Source of the DNA: Nodularia spumigena CCY9414
Lineage (GTDB): Bacteria > Cyanobacteriota > Cyanobacteriia > Cyanobacteriales > Nostocaceae
NCBI RefSeq assembly: GCF_000340565.2
Contig: NZ_CP007203.1
Span: 3,204,955 to 3,268,954, forward strand
Length of the DNA stretch: 64,000 bases
Reading direction: 5' to 3'
Part shown: piece after piece, positions 18,769 to 27,980 of the stretch
Position numbering within the stretch: the stretch's first letter is position 1
How the letters are laid out: every line of letters begins with the position of its first letter
Notes under the pieces: generated by a model
What the model saw: the letters and a program-made list of their open reading frames with translations, nothing else
What the model was told of the DNA's origin: nothing
Database searches by the model: none
Position numbers and translations under genes: made by a program

Positions 18769-20373
18769 GTGCGCCTGCTGACAACAGTCGCAGCTTTACG
18801 CTGCTATTTAACTAAACGCTGTTCCGAAAATCAGCTGACGGTTCCAGAAGATTTGGGACTAGATGAGATAACTAGCTGGTACCAGACGGCTGTCGGTTTG
18901 GTGCCAACGATGGGAGGATTACATCAAGGTCATTTGAGCTTAATTAACAGAGCAAGGCAAGAAAATTCTACGGTGATTGTCAGTATTTTTGTCAATCCCC
19001 TGCAATTTGCTCCTCATGAGGATTATGAACGTTATCCCCGCACTTTAGACTCAGACCAACAACTCTGTTTACAAGCAGGGGTAGATGCAATTTTTGCACC
19101 TACTCCGGAGGAAATGGGTGTTTCTCAGAAAAGTCTACAAGAATCTCAAGTTACACAAGTAACGCCTCCATCTGCTATGATGTTAGGTTTGTGTGGTCGT
19201 TCTCGGATAGGTCACTTTCAGGGTGTGGCGACGATTGTTACCAAGCTTTTGAACTTGGTACAACCTGAGCGAGCCTACTTTGGACAAAAAGATGGTCAGC
19301 AACTGGCTATTATTAGACGGCTGGTTACTGATTTGAATTTGCCAGTGGAGATTGTTGCTTGTCCAACGGTACGGGAAGCTTCAGGTCTGGCTTTAAGTTC
19401 TCGTAACCAATATTTGACTGCACAAGAAAAAGAGCAAGCAGCGATCTTATATCGAGGTTTACGGGCCAGTTTAGCTGCATTTAAGGCTGGTGTTCGTAAC
19501 AGCAGCGAGCTGATAGCCGTGGTACAGCGAGAATTGGCAAAGGTTAGTAATCTAATCGTGGAATATATTGAATTGGTGGAACCGACTACGTTAATGTCTT
19601 TAGAAACAGTTGAGGAGGAAGGAATGCTGGCGATCGCAGCTCGTCTTGGTTCGACACGTTTAATTGATAATACCATCTTGAGCGATCGTCAACCCATCAT
19701 CGCTATCGATGGCCCAGCAGGGGCTGGCAAGTCCACAGTGGCTCGTCAAGTGGCAAGTAAGCTGGATCTAGTTTATCTAGATACAGGCGCTATGTATCGC
19801 GCTGTGACTTGGCTGGTGCTACAAAAAGGTATTGCCATTGATGATGAATGTGCGATCGCCCAATTAGTCAGTCAGTGTAACATTGAACTTACCCCCACCC
19901 ATGACCTGCAATATCCCGTCAAGGTTTGGATTAATGGTACTGATGTCACTCAGGCAATTCGCACAATTGAGGTGACATCTCAAGTATCGGCAATAGCTGC
20001 ACAAAGCGCTGTGCGTCAAGCACTCGTGAAACAACAGCAAAGCTGGGGTAAAAAAGGTGGTTTAGTCGCAGAAGGTCGAGACATTGGGACTCATGTCTTC
20101 CCCAATGCTGAAGTCAAGATTTTCTTAACCGCCTCAGTCAGTGAACGCGCCCATCGCCGTCAGCAAGACTTTAAAGAACAGGGTCAATCCGAAGTGAATT
20201 TAGAGCAGCTGAAACAGGATATCGCCGAACGTGACTGGAAAGACAGCACTCGTAAAGTTTCCCCTTTACAAAAAGCAGCAGATGCAGTTGAAATCCAGTC
20301 AGATGGTCTTAACGCCTCTGAAGTCACAGCGCAAATCGTTAAGTACTACCAACAACGGTTATCTCAGGTGTAG
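18769..20373 (+). CDS. panC-cmk: bifunctional pantoate-beta-alanine ligase / cytidylate kinase
   Basis: A 534-residue fusion typical of cyanobacteria. Residues about 40-300 are pantothenate synthetase, which joins pantoate and beta-alanine using ATP: VPTMGGLHQGHLSL with the HIGH-like motif, FVNPLQF, YFGQKDGQQL, SSRNQYL. From about 308 on is (d)CMP kinase: IIAIDGPAGAGKSTVAR P-loop, DTGAMYRA, VAEGRDIGTHVFP, RDWKDSTR. The start is GTG following AGGGGAA. The join has no long linker (STRLIDNTILSDRQPI). It couples coenzyme A precursor synthesis and nucleotide metabolism in one polypeptide; any physiological link is unknown. Confidence 0.96.
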   Translation: MRLLTTVAALRCYLTKRCSENQLTVPEDLGLDEITSWYQTAVGLVPTMGGLHQGHLSLINRARQENSTVIVSIFVNPLQFAPHEDYERYPRTLDSDQQLCLQAGVDAIFAPTPEEMGVSQKSLQESQVTQVTPPSAMMLGLCGRSRIGHFQGVATIVTKLLNLVQPERAYFGQKDGQQLAIIRRLVTDLNLPVEIVACPTVREASGLALSSRNQYLTAQEKEQAAILYRGLRASLAAFKAGVRNSSELIAVVQRELAKVSNLIVEYIELVEPTTLMSLETVEEEGMLAIAARLGSTRLIDNTILSDRQPIIAIDGPAGAGKSTVARQVASKLDLVYLDTGAMYRAVTWLVLQKGIAIDDECAIAQLVSQCNIELTPTHDLQYPVKVWINGTDVTQAIRTIEVTSQVSAIAAQSAVRQALVKQQQSWGKKGGLVAEGRDIGTHVFPNAEVKIFLTASVSERAHRRQQDFKEQGQSEVNLEQLKQDIAERDWKDSTRKVSPLQKAADAVEIQSDGLNASEVTAQIVKYYQQRLSQV

Positions 20374-20969
20374 TTACTGTAATTTAATATTACTTTTTCG
20401 TTAAATATAATGGTGAGCCAAACAATTTTGGATTTACGATTTGGGATTTTGGATTAATTCCGCCCTGAAGGGGTGGGGCTTGTACCGAAAATTCCCAATC
20501 CAAAATCTAAAATCCAAAATCTAAAATTTTTCGGTCAAACAATTTTGGATTTACGATTTGGGATTTTGGATTAATTCCGCCCTGAAGGGGTGGGGCTTGT
20601 ACCGAAAATTCCCAATCCAAAATCTAAAATCCAAAATCTAAAATTTTTCGGTCAAACAATTTTGGATTTACGATTTGGGATTTTGGATTAATTCCGCCCT
20701 GAAGGGGTGGGGCTTGTACCGAAAATTCCCAATCCAAAATCTAAAATCCAAAATCTAAAATTTTTCGGTCATAACCACTCACCATTATAGGAATTTGGCT
20801 TAAATACAACAGTATTTTGTGGGAATCCTCCCTTTGGTAGTAGAATATCTATGTTAAGTTTTATATCCTTTAATACTTGGATATACGACGCATAACCATA
20901 AAACCTGTCGTTTCCTAAGTTGCTACAACAGCTTGAAACGGGAAAACACTAAAGAGAGGATTTCATAAA
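20374..20969. other. intergenic region with tandem repeats upstream of sodB
   Basis: Almost 600 bases between panC-cmk and sodB. The middle is filled by three tandem 117-bp units (separate entry), bracketed by TAATGGTGAG (20408) and CTCACCATTA (20777). The last 180 bases are unique AT-rich DNA and should carry the sodB promoter; AGAGAGGA at 20951-20958 is its ribosome site. Confidence 0.7.
20419..20769. repeat. 117-bp unit repeated three times in tandem
   Basis: Copies begin at 20419, 20536 and 20653 and look identical. Each unit has a TTTTGGATT-rich left part, a GC-rich centre (CCGCCCTGAAGGGGTGGGGC) and a right part of the complementary words (AATCCAAAATCTAAAATCC), so each can fold on itself. 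ACCGAAAATT and AATTTTTCGGT form a second inner stem. It is not a CRISPR: there are no spacers. Confidence 0.92.
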
Positions 20970-21572
20970 ATGGCATTTACACAGCCCCCCTTACCATTCG
21001 ACTTTAACGCTCTAGAAGCCTATGGCATGAAGGGCGAAACCTTTGAGTATCACTATGGCAAACATCATGCAGCCTATGTGACTAACTTAAACAAGCTGAC
21101 TGACGGTACAGAACTTGCTGACAAGTCTCTCGAAGAAGTAATCCAAATTGCCTTTAAAGACTCCTCTAAGGTGGGAATCTTTAATAATGGCGCTCAAGTT
21201 TGGAATCACAGCTTTTTCTGGAATTGCTTGAAGCCCGCAGGTGGTGGCGCGCCCACCGGCGACTTAGCAGCCAAGATTAATCAGGATTTTGGTAGCTTCG
21301 ATAAATTCAAAGAAGAATTTTCTAACGCAGCTGCAACTCAATTCGGTAGTGGTTGGGCTTGGTTAATTGATGATGGTGGTACTCTCAAGGTAATGAAGAC
21401 ACCAAATGCAGAAAACCCCTTAGCTCATGGCAAAAAAGCACTCTTAACCTTGGATGTCTGGGAACACGCCTACTACATCGACCATAGAAATGCTCGTCCT
21501 GCTTTCATTAAGAACTTCTTAGACCAGTTGGTAAATTGGGACTTTGCTGCTGAAAACTACGCTAAAGCCTAA
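20970..21572 (+). CDS. sodB: superoxide dismutase [Fe]
   Basis: Dismutates superoxide in the cytosol. At 200 residues it is of normal length for FeSOD, with PPLPFDFNALEAYGMKGETFEYHYGKHHAAYV at the start (metal His residues), NHSFFW, AATQFGSGWAWL (the Gln form typical of Fe enzymes) and the metal block DVWEHAYYIDHRNARP. There is no signal peptide, unlike the membrane MnSOD SodA of Anabaena. The ATG follows AGAGAGGATTTCATAAA. A hairpin terminator follows at 21659-21690. Confidence 0.96.
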   Translation: MAFTQPPLPFDFNALEAYGMKGETFEYHYGKHHAAYVTNLNKLTDGTELADKSLEEVIQIAFKDSSKVGIFNNGAQVWNHSFFWNCLKPAGGGAPTGDLAAKINQDFGSFDKFKEEFSNAAATQFGSGWAWLIDDGGTLKVMKTPNAENPLAHGKKALLTLDVWEHAYYIDHRNARPAFIKNFLDQLVNWDFAAENYAKA

Positions 21573-21658
21573 TCATCTGTCAGTCTGTCCATGACTTCCA
21601 TGCTGGCTGATTCCAGATATTTCCAGCAGTGAAAATCAGTGAATTAACGAATACTGCA

Positions 21659-21690
21659 AGCAGTCACGAATAGTATCGTGGCTGTTTTTG
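21659..21690 (+). terminator. rho-independent terminator of sodB
   Basis: AGCAGTCACGA and TCGTGGCTGTT pair (two G-U) around a 6-base loop and are followed by TTTTTG. The position about 90 bases after the sodB stop fits its terminator. Confidence 0.7.
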
Positions 21691-21728
21691 CTTAGTCATG
21701 TATCGTAAACAGTAGTGAGATCAACAAT

Positions 21729-21935
21729 ATGGATAGTAAAGAACTAGCACAATATCTAGAATCAACAGATAGCATTACCAAGCCTTGGCTACTGGTACAG
21801 CTGCGACTCCAGAAATTACAAGAACGCCGTGCTAGTATTTCCGAGGATACTTACGCCAATGAGTTGGCAGATATCCACGAAGACTTGATGCACTTGGGTG
21901 AATGGTGGCGTGGTATTGAGGATAAAGTCTTTTAG
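21729..21935 (+). CDS. conserved small cyanobacterial protein, function unknown
   Basis: A 68-residue soluble, mainly helical and acidic protein (MDSKELAQYLE, KPWLLVQLRLQKLQERRASISEDTYANELADIHEDLMHLGEWW in pieces). I believe it is conserved in cyanobacteria, but I cannot name a function. It sits between sodB and purM on the same strand, with a heptamer array between it and purM. Confidence 0.65.
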   Translation: MDSKELAQYLESTDSITKPWLLVQLRLQKLQERRASISEDTYANELADIHEDLMHLGEWWRGIEDKVF

Positions 21936-21951
21936 TCGCTCCTTGACTATG

Positions 21952-22003
21952 GACTATGAACTATGGACTAATGACTAATGACTAATGACTAATGACTAAT
22001 GAC
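21952..22003 (+). repeat. TAATGAC heptamer array reaching the purM start
   Basis: Repeats of ATGACTA/TAATGAC (preceded by CTATGGACTATGAA words) run right up to the purM start codon. They supply several spurious ATGs and replace any normal ribosome-binding site. Confidence 0.8.
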
Positions 22004-22004
22004 T

Positions 22005-23033
22005 ATGGATTATCGGGATGCTGGGGTTGATGTTGAGGCGGGTAGAGCCTTTGTAGACCAAATTCGCAATTTAGTTCACAGTACTTTTAGACCGGAAGTA
22101 ATTGGTGGACTAGGCGGTTTTGGTGGTTGCTTCCAACTACCAGGGGGTTTTAAAGAACCAGTTTTGGTTTCCGGAACCGATGGTGTGGGAACAAAGCTGA
22201 AAATCGCTCAGGTGGTCAACCGACATGATACTGTGGGCATTGATTTAGTGGCGATGTGTGTCAATGATGTGTTGACATCAGGTGCAGAACCACTGTTTTT
22301 TTTAGATTATGTGGCTACCAGTAAGTTAGAACCAGAACAACTAACTCAAGTGGTAGCGGGGATAGCTTCTGGCTGTAGGTTGGCGGGTTGTGCTTTATTG
22401 GGAGGAGAAACCGCAGAAATGCCGGGTTTCTACCAAGTGGGTGAGTATGATTTGGCTGGGTTCTGTGTGGGAATTGTGGAAAAAAGCCAGATGTTGGATA
22501 GTTCTCAGGTGCAAATTGGAGATATTGCGATCGCACTTCCTAGCACTGGTGTACACAGCAATGGCTTGAGTTTAGTCCGGAAAATTGTTGACTCCAAATC
22601 ATTGGCTTGGGATGAGCGTCCACAATTATTGGGTGGTGAAACTATCGCAGAAGCTTTCCTCAAACCGACACAAATTTATGTCAAGCCTGTTCTCGCAGCG
22701 CGTCAAGCTGACTTAGAAATTCATGGTATGGCTCATATTACAGGTGGCGGTTTACCAGAGAATTTACCTAGATGTCTAGGTAAAAATCAAAGCATTCAAA
22801 TTCACCCCAATAGTTTGACTATCCCGCCTATATTCCAGTGGCTAGCTGAAGTCGGCTCAGTCAGTGCCGAGGCTATGTACAATACTTTCAATATGGGAAT
22901 TGGTTTTGTGCTGTTAGTACCACCCCATCAAGTCCAACAAGCAATTACCTTTTTTCAATCACAGAATATTTCAGCTTTGGCAATTGGTGAAGTTATTACA
23001 GGTTCCGGTACATTAGAAGGCCTAGGATCATAG
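22005..23033 (+). CDS. purM: phosphoribosylformylglycinamidine cyclo-ligase
   Basis: AIR synthetase, which closes the imidazole ring in purine synthesis using [23 protein letters not shown] is the canonical start, so I take the ATG at 22005 rather than one two codons earlier that belongs to the heptamer repeat. Later motifs are [56 protein letters not shown] and [12 protein letters not shown]. About 343 residues, normal length. No Shine-Dalgarno is visible because the repeat abuts the gene. Confidence 0.96.
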   Translation: MDYRDAGVDVEAGRAFVDQIRNLVHSTFRPEVIGGLGGFGGCFQLPGGFKEPVLVSGTDGVGTKLKIAQVVNRHDTVGIDLVAMCVNDVLTSGAEPLFFLDYVATSKLEPEQLTQVVAGIASGCRLAGCALLGGETAEMPGFYQVGEYDLAGFCVGIVEKSQMLDSSQVQIGDIAIALPSTGVHSNGLSLVRKIVDSKSLAWDERPQLLGGETIAEAFLKPTQIYVKPVLAARQADLEIHGMAHITGGGLPENLPRCLGKNQSIQIHPNSLTIPPIFQWLAEVGSVSAEAMYNTFNMGIGFVLLVPPHQVQQAITFFQSQNISALAIGEVITGSGTLEGLGS

Positions 23034-23451
23034 CACAAAATTGATGAGAACAAAATAGCAATCTCGCTGTCGTGCAATCCGCCTGCAATTGGATACAGGA
23101 TTGTCCGTGTGCCTATTCTTGTTCTTGTCGCTACCTGATTCTTGCGTCGAGTTAAATCTTGCTGAATCAAGGTGAAACCTGTCCTCACCCTCACAAATAA
23201 CTTTTTCAGCACACCCTAATTAACTCCGTAGTTAAATATGTTCAAGAAGATTTTTGAATAACTTTATATCAGCAATTGGAAATACTCATGATTATCAGCA
23301 TTTAGATTTGCTAAGGTAGTCTTAACATATTGAAAAATTTGGCTAATAAGGCTGAGTAAATTACTACTGACACTCGGAAGCGCTTGAGTTATTTTTACCT
23401 CTAAGTGTGGTGTGTTGGTTTATGATCAAGTATTTTCATTTATAAAAAGTT
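23034..23451. other. 420-base gap between purM and a PHP gene
   Basis: AT-rich sequence in which I see no supported gene, RNA or clear repeat. The promoter of the downstream PHP-domain gene should lie in the last 100 bases. Confidence 0.5.
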
Positions 23452-24135
23452 ATGGTTGTAAATTTTGCTCGGACATCTACAAACGCAGACACTTTAAGGC
23501 AAGTCTTCTGGAGTGTTGATGCCCAAAGCTGTCCCACGTTATTGAATTTTCATCTGCATACTGTCCACTCAGATGGCAAGTTGCAACCAAGTACATTGAT
23601 GGAACAGGCGATCGCAATTGGGCTACAAGGATTAGCGATTACAGACCACCATAGTATCAAAGGGTATGAAGCAGCACAAGATTGGTTAGAAAACTATCGG
23701 GGAAATTCCAGTGAAAACACTCCTTATTTATGGAGTGGTGTAGAAATTAATGCCAACCTTTTGGATGTGGAAGTTCATATTTTGGCTTACGCCTTTGAGC
23801 CAGAGCATCCTAGTATCAAACCCTATTTGCAAAGAAAACCGACGACAGGTAAAGAATATCAAGCACATAACGTCATTGCTGCTATCCAACAAGCCGGGGG
23901 ATTGGCAGTTTTAGCTCATCCAGCTCGTTACAAGCGATCGCATTTTGACTTAGTTCCGGCGGCGGCTGAACGGGGAATTGATGGTGTTGAAGCTTTCTAC
24001 GCATACAAAAACCCCAAACCTTGGACACCAAGTGCTTTGGAAACACAACAGGTACAACAGTTAGCTGATGAATATCAGCTATTTAATACCTGTGGTACAG
24101 ATACCCACGGTTTAAGTCTGCTACAACGCTTGTAA
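23452..24135 (+). CDS. PHP-domain metal-dependent phosphoesterase
   Basis: A 227-residue protein of the polymerase-and-histidinol-phosphatase fold. The metal ligands are visible in order: FHLHTVHSDG near residue 29, AITDHHSIKGY near 59, SGVEINA, VLAHPARY near 150 and CGTDTHG near the end. These proteins are phosphatases or nucleases for small phosphorylated substrates; RNase AM/trpH-type 3'-5' nucleases are one branch. It appears to be a single-gene unit. The start is ATG after a weak site. Confidence 0.88.
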   Translation: MVVNFARTSTNADTLRQVFWSVDAQSCPTLLNFHLHTVHSDGKLQPSTLMEQAIAIGLQGLAITDHHSIKGYEAAQDWLENYRGNSSENTPYLWSGVEINANLLDVEVHILAYAFEPEHPSIKPYLQRKPTTGKEYQAHNVIAAIQQAGGLAVLAHPARYKRSHFDLVPAAAERGIDGVEAFYAYKNPKPWTPSALETQQVQQLADEYQLFNTCGTDTHGLSLLQRL

Positions 24136-24289
24136 AGATAAATAAATCTTGCTCAAAACTTCTGGTTTGATGAGAACGTGAGTTTAAAATAGGATATGGT
24201 CTAAACAATCACTCCTCACCAGCAACGCCATACTCATTCCCCATCCTGATAAACTTGTTTAGCTTAAACATTTTTAATAGTCTAAAACA

Positions 24290-25153
24290 ATGGAAGCATC
24301 TGCTAATTTCGACTTTGAGGACGATAAATTTAACGCCCCTCCTTCTCAAATCATCCCCTGGTGTCAGATGATTAATCCTCGGTACGGCACAGATGGTATC
24401 CAGCCCCACGGGTTGGCGATTAAATTGGATAATGCTAGTGCTGTAGGTTTTAAGCCCGATGAAAATTGGCAACAGCTAGAGCATGAATTTAGCTCTGGAA
24501 TGGAAACAGTTTTTATTACCAGTACGCCAAAATTAGTTATAGTCCGCCGGGGGCCTCTATCTGTTAAAGACCGGGAAACTGGTAGCAAACTTGGTACTCT
24601 TAAAGAAAATTACGATGCTTTTTTAGCCGATAAGCTTAAATTTAAAACCTTTACTCGCTACCTAATTTACTTAGTCGGAGAAGATAAAAAATTTCTGCAC
24701 GACTCTCCATTACAATTAACTCTTAACGGCGCAGCCGGAGCAAGTTTTAGCAAATCTTACTGCGAATTTCAACAAGGAAGAGTGATCGGTGGCTTCGTAG
24801 CTGAACTAGAAAGAGCTTATGCTGTATATCGGCAGCAACCTGTTGTACCAAAAGGCTCGTTATTTCACGCGCATGGAATTTTCTCCCCGATTATTGAATC
24901 TGAAGAACGCGGTATTCAACCAAATACTGCGCTGGTAGCTTCAACAGTGGACTACAAGCATCCCACTGTTGACACATTAACTGAATATCTAATTGCTTCA
25001 GATTCGGTTGAGTCGGCGATGATCTGCAAGACTTTTGAAGAACACAAAGAATTTGGTAAGGAATCTATCAAAGTCGAAGCACCTAAATTGGCAGCAGTTG
25101 GTGTTTCTAGTTCTTATATTTACGCTGATGACGATGATTATCCACCGTATTAG
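24290..25153 (+). CDS. DUF5895-type protein
   Basis: A 287-residue soluble protein that I recognise as the DUF5895 type seen in cyanobacteria and some of their phages or plasmids; no biochemical function is known to me. Distinctive blocks are PPSQIIPWCQMINPRYG, HEFSSGMETVFITS, RRGPLSVKDRETG, FTRYLIYLVGE and LFHAHGIFSPIIESEERG. The C-terminus is acidic (YADDDDYPPY). The stop is followed at once by a GGGGAGT tandem array, so any native terminator has been displaced. Confidence 0.75.
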   Translation: MEASANFDFEDDKFNAPPSQIIPWCQMINPRYGTDGIQPHGLAIKLDNASAVGFKPDENWQQLEHEFSSGMETVFITSTPKLVIVRRGPLSVKDRETGSKLGTLKENYDAFLADKLKFKTFTRYLIYLVGEDKKFLHDSPLQLTLNGAAGASFSKSYCEFQQGRVIGGFVAELERAYAVYRQQPVVPKGSLFHAHGIFSPIIESEERGIQPNTALVASTVDYKHPTVDTLTEYLIASDSVESAMICKTFEEHKEFGKESIKVEAPKLAAVGVSSSYIYADDDDYPPY

Positions 25154-25525
25154 CGTGGGGAGTGGGGAGTGGGGAGTGGGGAGTGGGGAGTGGGGAGTGG
25201 GGAGTGGGGAGTGGGGAGAAGAGGAACGGGGGGCAGGGGGCTTTCTAGCAGGGGAGAAGAGGAAAGGGGGCAGGGGGCTTTCTAGCAGGGGAGAAGAGGA
25301 ACGGTTATTAAGTAACCCGAAGTTTAAAGTAATTTCTTACTCCCCCTTGCACCCTGCACCCCGCACCCCTGCCTCTTTACTCCCCCTTGCACCCTGCACC
25401 CCGCCCCCCTGCCTCTTTACTCCCCCTTGCACCCTGCACCCCGCCCCCCTGCCTCTTTACTCCCCCTTGCACCCTGCACCCCGCCCCTGCCTCTTCTCCC
25501 CTGCCCTTCTGCCTCTTCCCAGCCC
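25154..25525. repeat. GGGGAGT array plus composite repeat, copy B (reverse)
   Basis: Eleven or so GTGGGGA units (25155-25217) run into CAGGGGGCTTTCTAG words, then a 59-base core at 25288-25346 in reverse orientation, then four CTCCCCCTTGCACCCTGCAC-type units up to 25500. The core is identical, as reverse complement, to the one at 31535-31593. G-rich and C-rich arms flank the core, so the whole can fold back on itself. It separates the DUF5895 gene from the convergent mltA. Confidence 0.88.
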
Positions 25526-26800
25526 CTATCTTTTGAGTAGCAAATAGTAAAGTGAGCCTTTACCACCTGTAACGCCAGCGCGATCGCCAGCGACTTTGCC
25601 AGAACCCATGAAATAATCGACCCTTCCCGGTCCTTTGATGGCGCTTCCTGTATCCTGATCGAGTACAAAGCGGCTCACAGTCCGATATTGCATCTGACCA
25701 TTGCTGGTGGGATATGGAATTGAAGTATGAACCAGTGCTAGTGCGCCCGGAGGCATGAGAGATTTATCTGTAGCAATGGAACGCTCGGCGGTAACTGGTA
25801 CATTAATACTGCCAGTAGCTGGTCTACCGGCGGTTTCTTTGAAGAAGACAAATCTTTCCCATCGGGGGAGATAATTATTCATTTCCTGGGGCTGGCTCTG
25901 GAAAAAGTTAATGATCCCCGGCATACTTAATTGATTGGCGGCTAACTTGCCATCTTTGGACAGTTGTCCGCCGATACTAGTCCAGGGGTAATCTGTTCCA
26001 CCGGCAAAACCGATAGAGGTTTTAGTACCATCAGATAACTGGATTTGGGCAGAACCTTGGATGTGTACCATGTATGCGTCGAAGCGATCGCGGAACCATA
26101 GGATTTCTAAACCACTTAACTGGCTTCTTTCCCCTAGTAATCCGTCTTTACCTTCCAAATCAACTCGTTTAGGGTGAGGTTTAGCCCATTGAGCCAAATC
26201 CGGTGGAACTCGATACAGGGGATACTTGTATTCTTCAGTCCTGACACGGCTAGCATTATAAATAGGCTCATAGTAAGCAGTAAACTTAACAGTACCCTGG
26301 CCATCATGGCCCACAGACTGGTAAAAGGTAAACTCTCGACGGACAGCAGCTTGCAGTTCTTCTGGGGATTTAGAATTAACTACTAGCTCCCGGAAACGGA
26401 TCAAACTCCGACGCACACGATCATGGGTAATTCCTTTAACTGGATACTTTTGATAGGCGGCGATCGCACTCTTTCTCGACAGGTAACTCAAACTATTGTC
26501 AATGGAAGCCAACAAAGCCAGGCGATCGCCACCGCCAGATTTACCGATTTGATTCCAAAGTTGCTCATCCCAACCCAAACAAGCGTGTCTGGGAGTACAA
26601 TTGTTTCCCAGGTTCAGGGGTTTAAGGACCCGTGACGGCTGTATGTTAGGAATCCTGGGCTTGGGTTGGACTGGCGGCTGTACCTGAGAATTGGTTGGTA
26701 CTGGTAACGGGATAGAAACCTGAGCGACAGCTGACCAGATACTATTTATAAAGGCAATTCCTAAACTCAAGGAAACCAAAGCAAGGCTTTTTCTCATCAT
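25526..26800 (-). CDS. mltA: membrane-bound lytic murein transglycosylase A
   Basis: A 424-residue peptidoglycan-cleaving enzyme. Residues 1-27 form a signal peptide (LALVSLSLGIAFINSIWSAVAQ). A Pro-rich linker follows. The MltA barrel runs from about 165 to 320, with GTVKFTAYYEPIYNASR, YPLYRVPPDL and ILWFRDRFDAYMVHIQGSAQIQL. A C-terminal 3D domain contains the catalytic-type Asp motifs (RFVLDQDTGSAIKGPGRVDYF). It cuts glycan strands to anhydro ends. No lipobox is seen, so it is probably periplasmic. It converges on the repeat block. Confidence 0.93.
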   Translation of the reverse strand: MMRKSLALVSLSLGIAFINSIWSAVAQVSIPLPVPTNSQVQPPVQPKPRIPNIQPSRVLKPLNLGNNCTPRHACLGWDEQLWNQIGKSGGGDRLALLASIDNSLSYLSRKSAIAAYQKYPVKGITHDRVRRSLIRFRELVVNSKSPEELQAAVRREFTFYQSVGHDGQGTVKFTAYYEPIYNASRVRTEEYKYPLYRVPPDLAQWAKPHPKRVDLEGKDGLLGERSQLSGLEILWFRDRFDAYMVHIQGSAQIQLSDGTKTSIGFAGGTDYPWTSIGGQLSKDGKLAANQLSMPGIINFFQSQPQEMNNYLPRWERFVFFKETAGRPATGSINVPVTAERSIATDKSLMPPGALALVHTSIPYPTSNGQMQYRTVSRFVLDQDTGSAIKGPGRVDYFMGSGKVAGDRAGVTGGKGSLYYLLLKR

Positions 26801-26935
26801 AAAAACGATAGAGTGTACAGACTAGGGAGACATCCCGTCAAGTGTTTTGAGCTACCACACTCAGACAGTCCAGTTTCATGAGCTAGACACTGGTTTGGTC
26901 TTGTATTTGAAAGGTGGTTAGCCTTTCTCCTACAA

Positions 26936-26956
26936 GCCCCTAGCTTCAGCCGGGGG
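26936..26956. repeat. CCCC-TAGCTTCAGC-CGGGG hairpin, IS605-end-like relic
   Basis: GCCCCTAGCTTCAGCCGGGGG followed by TTAGTGAC resembles the hairpin plus GGTAGTTCAC right ends of cyanobacterial IS200/IS605 elements. There is no transposase beside it, so it is at most a relic or a non-autonomous end. Confidence 0.3.
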
Positions 26957-26964
26957 TTAGTGAC

Positions 26965-27219
26965 TTAGTTGAATCTTTCAACACTAGAGCTAAAAACTGG
27001 TTCTACCCGGATTGCTAAAATCCGACTTGGACGTACTACTAAATACTCCTGCTGAATATTCTTGATTGGTACATTAATAAATTCATTAGAATCAAACTTA
27101 GGCATCAGCGAACTGCTGTACCATTTTTGAAAATCTGGAAAAGTGGGAAAACGTATTTCTTCCCGGTGACCACCCTCTAGTAAGAGGTGTACTGCAAATT
27201 CATTTGGTGTTCTCGGCAT
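26965..27219 (-). CDS. small conserved hypothetical protein
   Basis: An 84-residue soluble protein beginning MPRTPNEFAVHLLLEGGHREEIRFP. It contains alternating hydrophobic/charged strands (EYLVVRPSRILAIRVEP), suggesting a small beta-rich fold. No signal peptide or membrane segment. I think homologues occur in Nostoc relatives, but I cannot name a function. The next upstream gene on this strand lies beyond a hairpin-containing gap. Confidence 0.55.
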   Translation of the reverse strand: MPRTPNEFAVHLLLEGGHREEIRFPTFPDFQKWYSSSLMPKFDSNEFINVPIKNIQQEYLVVRPSRILAIRVEPVFSSSVERFN

Positions 27220-27520
27220 AAAATTGAATTATTTCAAACATATCCAACTCATTGTTAACCACCGAACGCCACAATGAAAAGGGTAAGCATACCGGAAGCA
27301 CAAAAGCTTTTTGCCATAAATTTCAATTCATCGCGCATCACTCCCCACATTTGGGCTTTACTTTGACTCTAGACGGCCTTCAGTTTTACCAGTTCCCTAA
27401 AAATTCCCCCAACTACGTAAGGTGACAACACTAGCGCACATAATTTAAACCTAGAAACATACACTTACAGCGTATGTCTCTAGGTTCGTGGTTTTTTTAC
27501 TTGATTACCCGCAACGTGAA
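27220..27520. other. gap with possible plus-strand small RNA
   Basis: No supported gene. The only strong feature is the plus-strand terminator at 27448-27501. Whether a transcript starts in this gap cannot be told from the sequence. Confidence 0.35.
27448..27501 (+). terminator. strong orphan hairpin with T-tract
   Basis: AACCTAGAAACATAC (27448-27462) pairs with GTATGTCTCTAGGTT (27472-27486), one mismatch, loop of nine. On the plus strand it is followed by CGTGGTTTTTTTAC, a textbook intrinsic terminator. No plus-strand gene precedes it within 2 kb, so it may end a small RNA made from about 27230-27450. On the minus strand the T-tract is absent. Confidence 0.55.
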
Positions 27521-27700
27521 TTAATACTGTTGAGGCCCCTTAGCATCACATTCTTTATTCAAGCACCGTTCTAGAAGTCCAATTCGCCAGCTATAAGCAA
27601 AACGACGAGGATTCAATTCTAATTTAGAATCGCGACTAAATAAGGGTTGGTTCAGATACTGCCAAAAAGGAAATTTAATCTTGTTGTGTTGTGCGGACAT
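27521..27700 (-). CDS. small conserved hypothetical protein
   Basis: A protein of about 59 residues beginning MSAQHNKIKFPFWQYLNQP and ending with ECDAKGPQQY. The longer frame begins 22 codons upstream, but that extension reads like non-coding DNA and I recall homologues starting at MS(A/T)QHN. It is Arg/Tyr/Trp-rich with no membrane segment. No good Shine-Dalgarno is present at either start. Function unknown. Confidence 0.5.
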   Translation of the reverse strand: MSAQHNKIKFPFWQYLNQPLFSRDSKLELNPRRFAYSWRIGLLERCLNKECDAKGPQQY

Positions 27701-27948
27701 AGGAGGAACAAAATAGTATAAAAGCGTTGCGGCAGAGTAGTTGGCAGATTGTGTGATCACTGCCACATACTGATTTCCTACTTTAAGATGACATGATACA
27801 TATTCAATTGTCTTGGTGGCAATTGCGGAATCTTACTTAAATATTTCTGTCAGATTTGCTAGACTGGACATGACGCTAAAAGTTCCTAGTACAGTACGGC
27901 GTAAATAGGACAACCATTTAAAATCAATCAAAAGCCTATAAAGTCAGA

Positions 27949-27980
27949 CTTTTGACTTTTGACTTTTGACTTTTGACTTC
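27949..27980 (+). repeat. ACTTTTG heptamer array
   Basis: Four to five direct ACTTTTG units lie just outside the end of the TnpB element. This is one of several different heptamer families in the window. Confidence 0.8.

Noticed and set aside
20419-20769. CRISPR-like regular repeats
   Set aside because: The units follow each other without spacers and the whole 117 bases repeat, so this is a tandem array.
25035-25668. Pro/Leu- and Gly/Arg-rich open frames on both strands
   Set aside because: They are simple-sequence translations of the GGGGAGT and CCCTGCACC arrays overlapping the real genes on either side.
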